This document shows positions 32,403 to 32,894 of a stretch of 32,894 bases of DNA, piece after piece; positions within the stretch are counted from its first letter, which is position 1, and each line of letters begins with the position of its first letter. The stretch spans positions 2,344,559-2,377,452 of the forward strand of contig NZ_CM000745.1 of NCBI RefSeq assembly GCF_000161455.1, given 5' to 3'. The stretch is from Bacillus pseudomycoides DSM 12442 (GTDB lineage Bacteria; Bacillota; Bacilli; Bacillales; Bacillaceae_G). The position numbers and the translations under genes were made by a program. The notes under the pieces are model-generated. The model was given only the letters and a program-made list of their open reading frames with translations. It was not told the DNA's origin and made no database searches.

Positions 32403-32729
32403 CTATGAATGTGTAGACAAAGCAGCAATTTGATTATATTTTTTTTGTGCATCTTTTAATGCTACAAGCAATGCTTTTTGAGATGATCCGAAATAACGGT
32501 TTTTAATTTCTTCTACTAATTGTGGATCATTCATATTTCTATGTAGAAATAAATGTTTTACAAATTGAGCAGTTAATGAAATGGTTGCTGAACAATCCGC
32601 ATCTACAATTTTCCCTGTATCTTTTTCAACAACAAATGCAACAAAATAGCTTTTAAATTTTTCTGTAATTGGATTGTTTTGAGGTGCTTTTGCGTCCCCT
32701 ACGATATAAATCGTATTAGAAGCGTACAC
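32403..32729 (-). CDS. DUF3870-domain protein
   Basis: 108 residues. TIYIVGDAKAPQNNPI at about 6-21, DADCSATISLT at about 43-53 and RYFGSSQKALLVALKDAQ match the DUF3870 family of Firmicutes. A small soluble protein often found near amino-acid or peptide metabolism genes; no activity known to me. GTG start behind AAAGGAAG; an ATG one base off is out of frame. It has its own terminator. Confidence 0.75.
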   Translation of the reverse strand: MYASNTIYIVGDAKAPQNNPITEKFKSYFVAFVVEKDTGKIVDADCSATISLTAQFVKHLFLHRNMNDPQLVEEIKNRYFGSSQKALLVALKDAQKKYNQIAALSTHS

Positions 32730-32837
32730 ATAAATCTTCCTTTCTTATACAAGGATAACGGTTTTCTTAACAGGCGAATAAGCTGTAGACTCATCGTTAA
32801 TTAAGAAATGTATCCGCTTACTGTATATTATATATAA

Positions 32838-32877
32838 TTGACAGAATTTTAACAATATTTATTTTAGTAAATATTGT
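32838..32877 (+). promoter_or_regulatory. Possible outward promoter covered by a palindrome
   Basis: TTGACA at 32838-32843 and ATTTTA 17 nt on, with the perfect inverted repeat ACAATATTTA-N6-TAAATATTGT (32852-32877) lying over the -10 region. The gene it would drive is beyond the window. Confidence 0.4.
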
Positions 32878-32894
32878 ACAATTAAATGTCCAAT

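Noticed and set aside
1..32894. CRISPR arrays, tRNA or rRNA genes, prophage or complete insertion sequences
   Set aside because: No regularly spaced repeats, cloverleaf sequences, transposase or phage structural genes were seen.

Overview
The window looks like chromosomal DNA of a Bacillus cereus group bacterium. It has low G+C, strong AGGAGG-type ribosome binding sites, bcr1-like dispersed repeat ends, and protein sequences typical of that group. For example, YkfC and PpaC fall on the residue numbers of the characterised Bacillus proteins once their starts are set by the ribosome binding sites. No rRNA, tRNA, CRISPR array, prophage or intact insertion sequence was seen.

Layout. 1-338: a bcr1-like repeat and a terminator. 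339-3821 (minus): a gamma-glutamylcyclotransferase-like protein, RecQ helicase and a LysR regulator. The regulator is divergent from an amino-acid exporter-like permease (3947-5209) and shares with it a perfect palindrome. 5210-6900 is a poorly coding stretch with a possible ATA-started small ORF, three terminator-like hairpins, a small membrane-associated protein, a decayed SUKH-like fragment and a partial bcr1 end. 6893-9566: a DUF6884-like protein, manganese pyrophosphatase PpaC and an alpha/beta hydrolase. 9678-10086 is a deletion scar joining pieces of a carboxymuconolactone decarboxylase gene and a MarR gene.

10162-21137 is the core of the window, an almost complete trans-4-hydroxy-L-proline catabolic island. 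In order of action: uptake by an AGCS symporter; 2-epimerisation to cis-4-hydroxy-D-proline; oxidation by a multi-subunit D-hydroxyproline dehydrogenase (a DAO-type subunit on one strand; FAD/NAD, ferredoxin and BFD iron-sulphur subunits on the other); deamination by a DapA-family enzyme; oxidation of 2-oxoglutarate semialdehyde by an ALDH. A sigma-54 activator sits in the middle. Near-identical -24/-12 promoters flank it and drive the two arms outward. Inserted in the minus-strand operon is a proline-racemase paralogue that has lost both catalytic cysteines.

21290-32729 carries smaller units: a DUF2653 protein with a Gly-rich membrane protein, divergent from a DUF1836 regulator-like gene, where both promoters carry the same operator just after the -10 box; a PspA/IM30 protein with a His-rich membrane partner; a DedA protein; a DinB remnant; an orphan DltD; a GNAT acetyltransferase; a murein-peptide salvage group (YkfB, YkfC, OppA-type binding protein); and a DUF3870 protein. 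The window ends in a palindrome placed over a possible outward promoter.

Starts were moved inward from the longest open frame wherever a good ribosome binding site decided the matter. All functional calls are by recognition of motifs and context; no database search was run.
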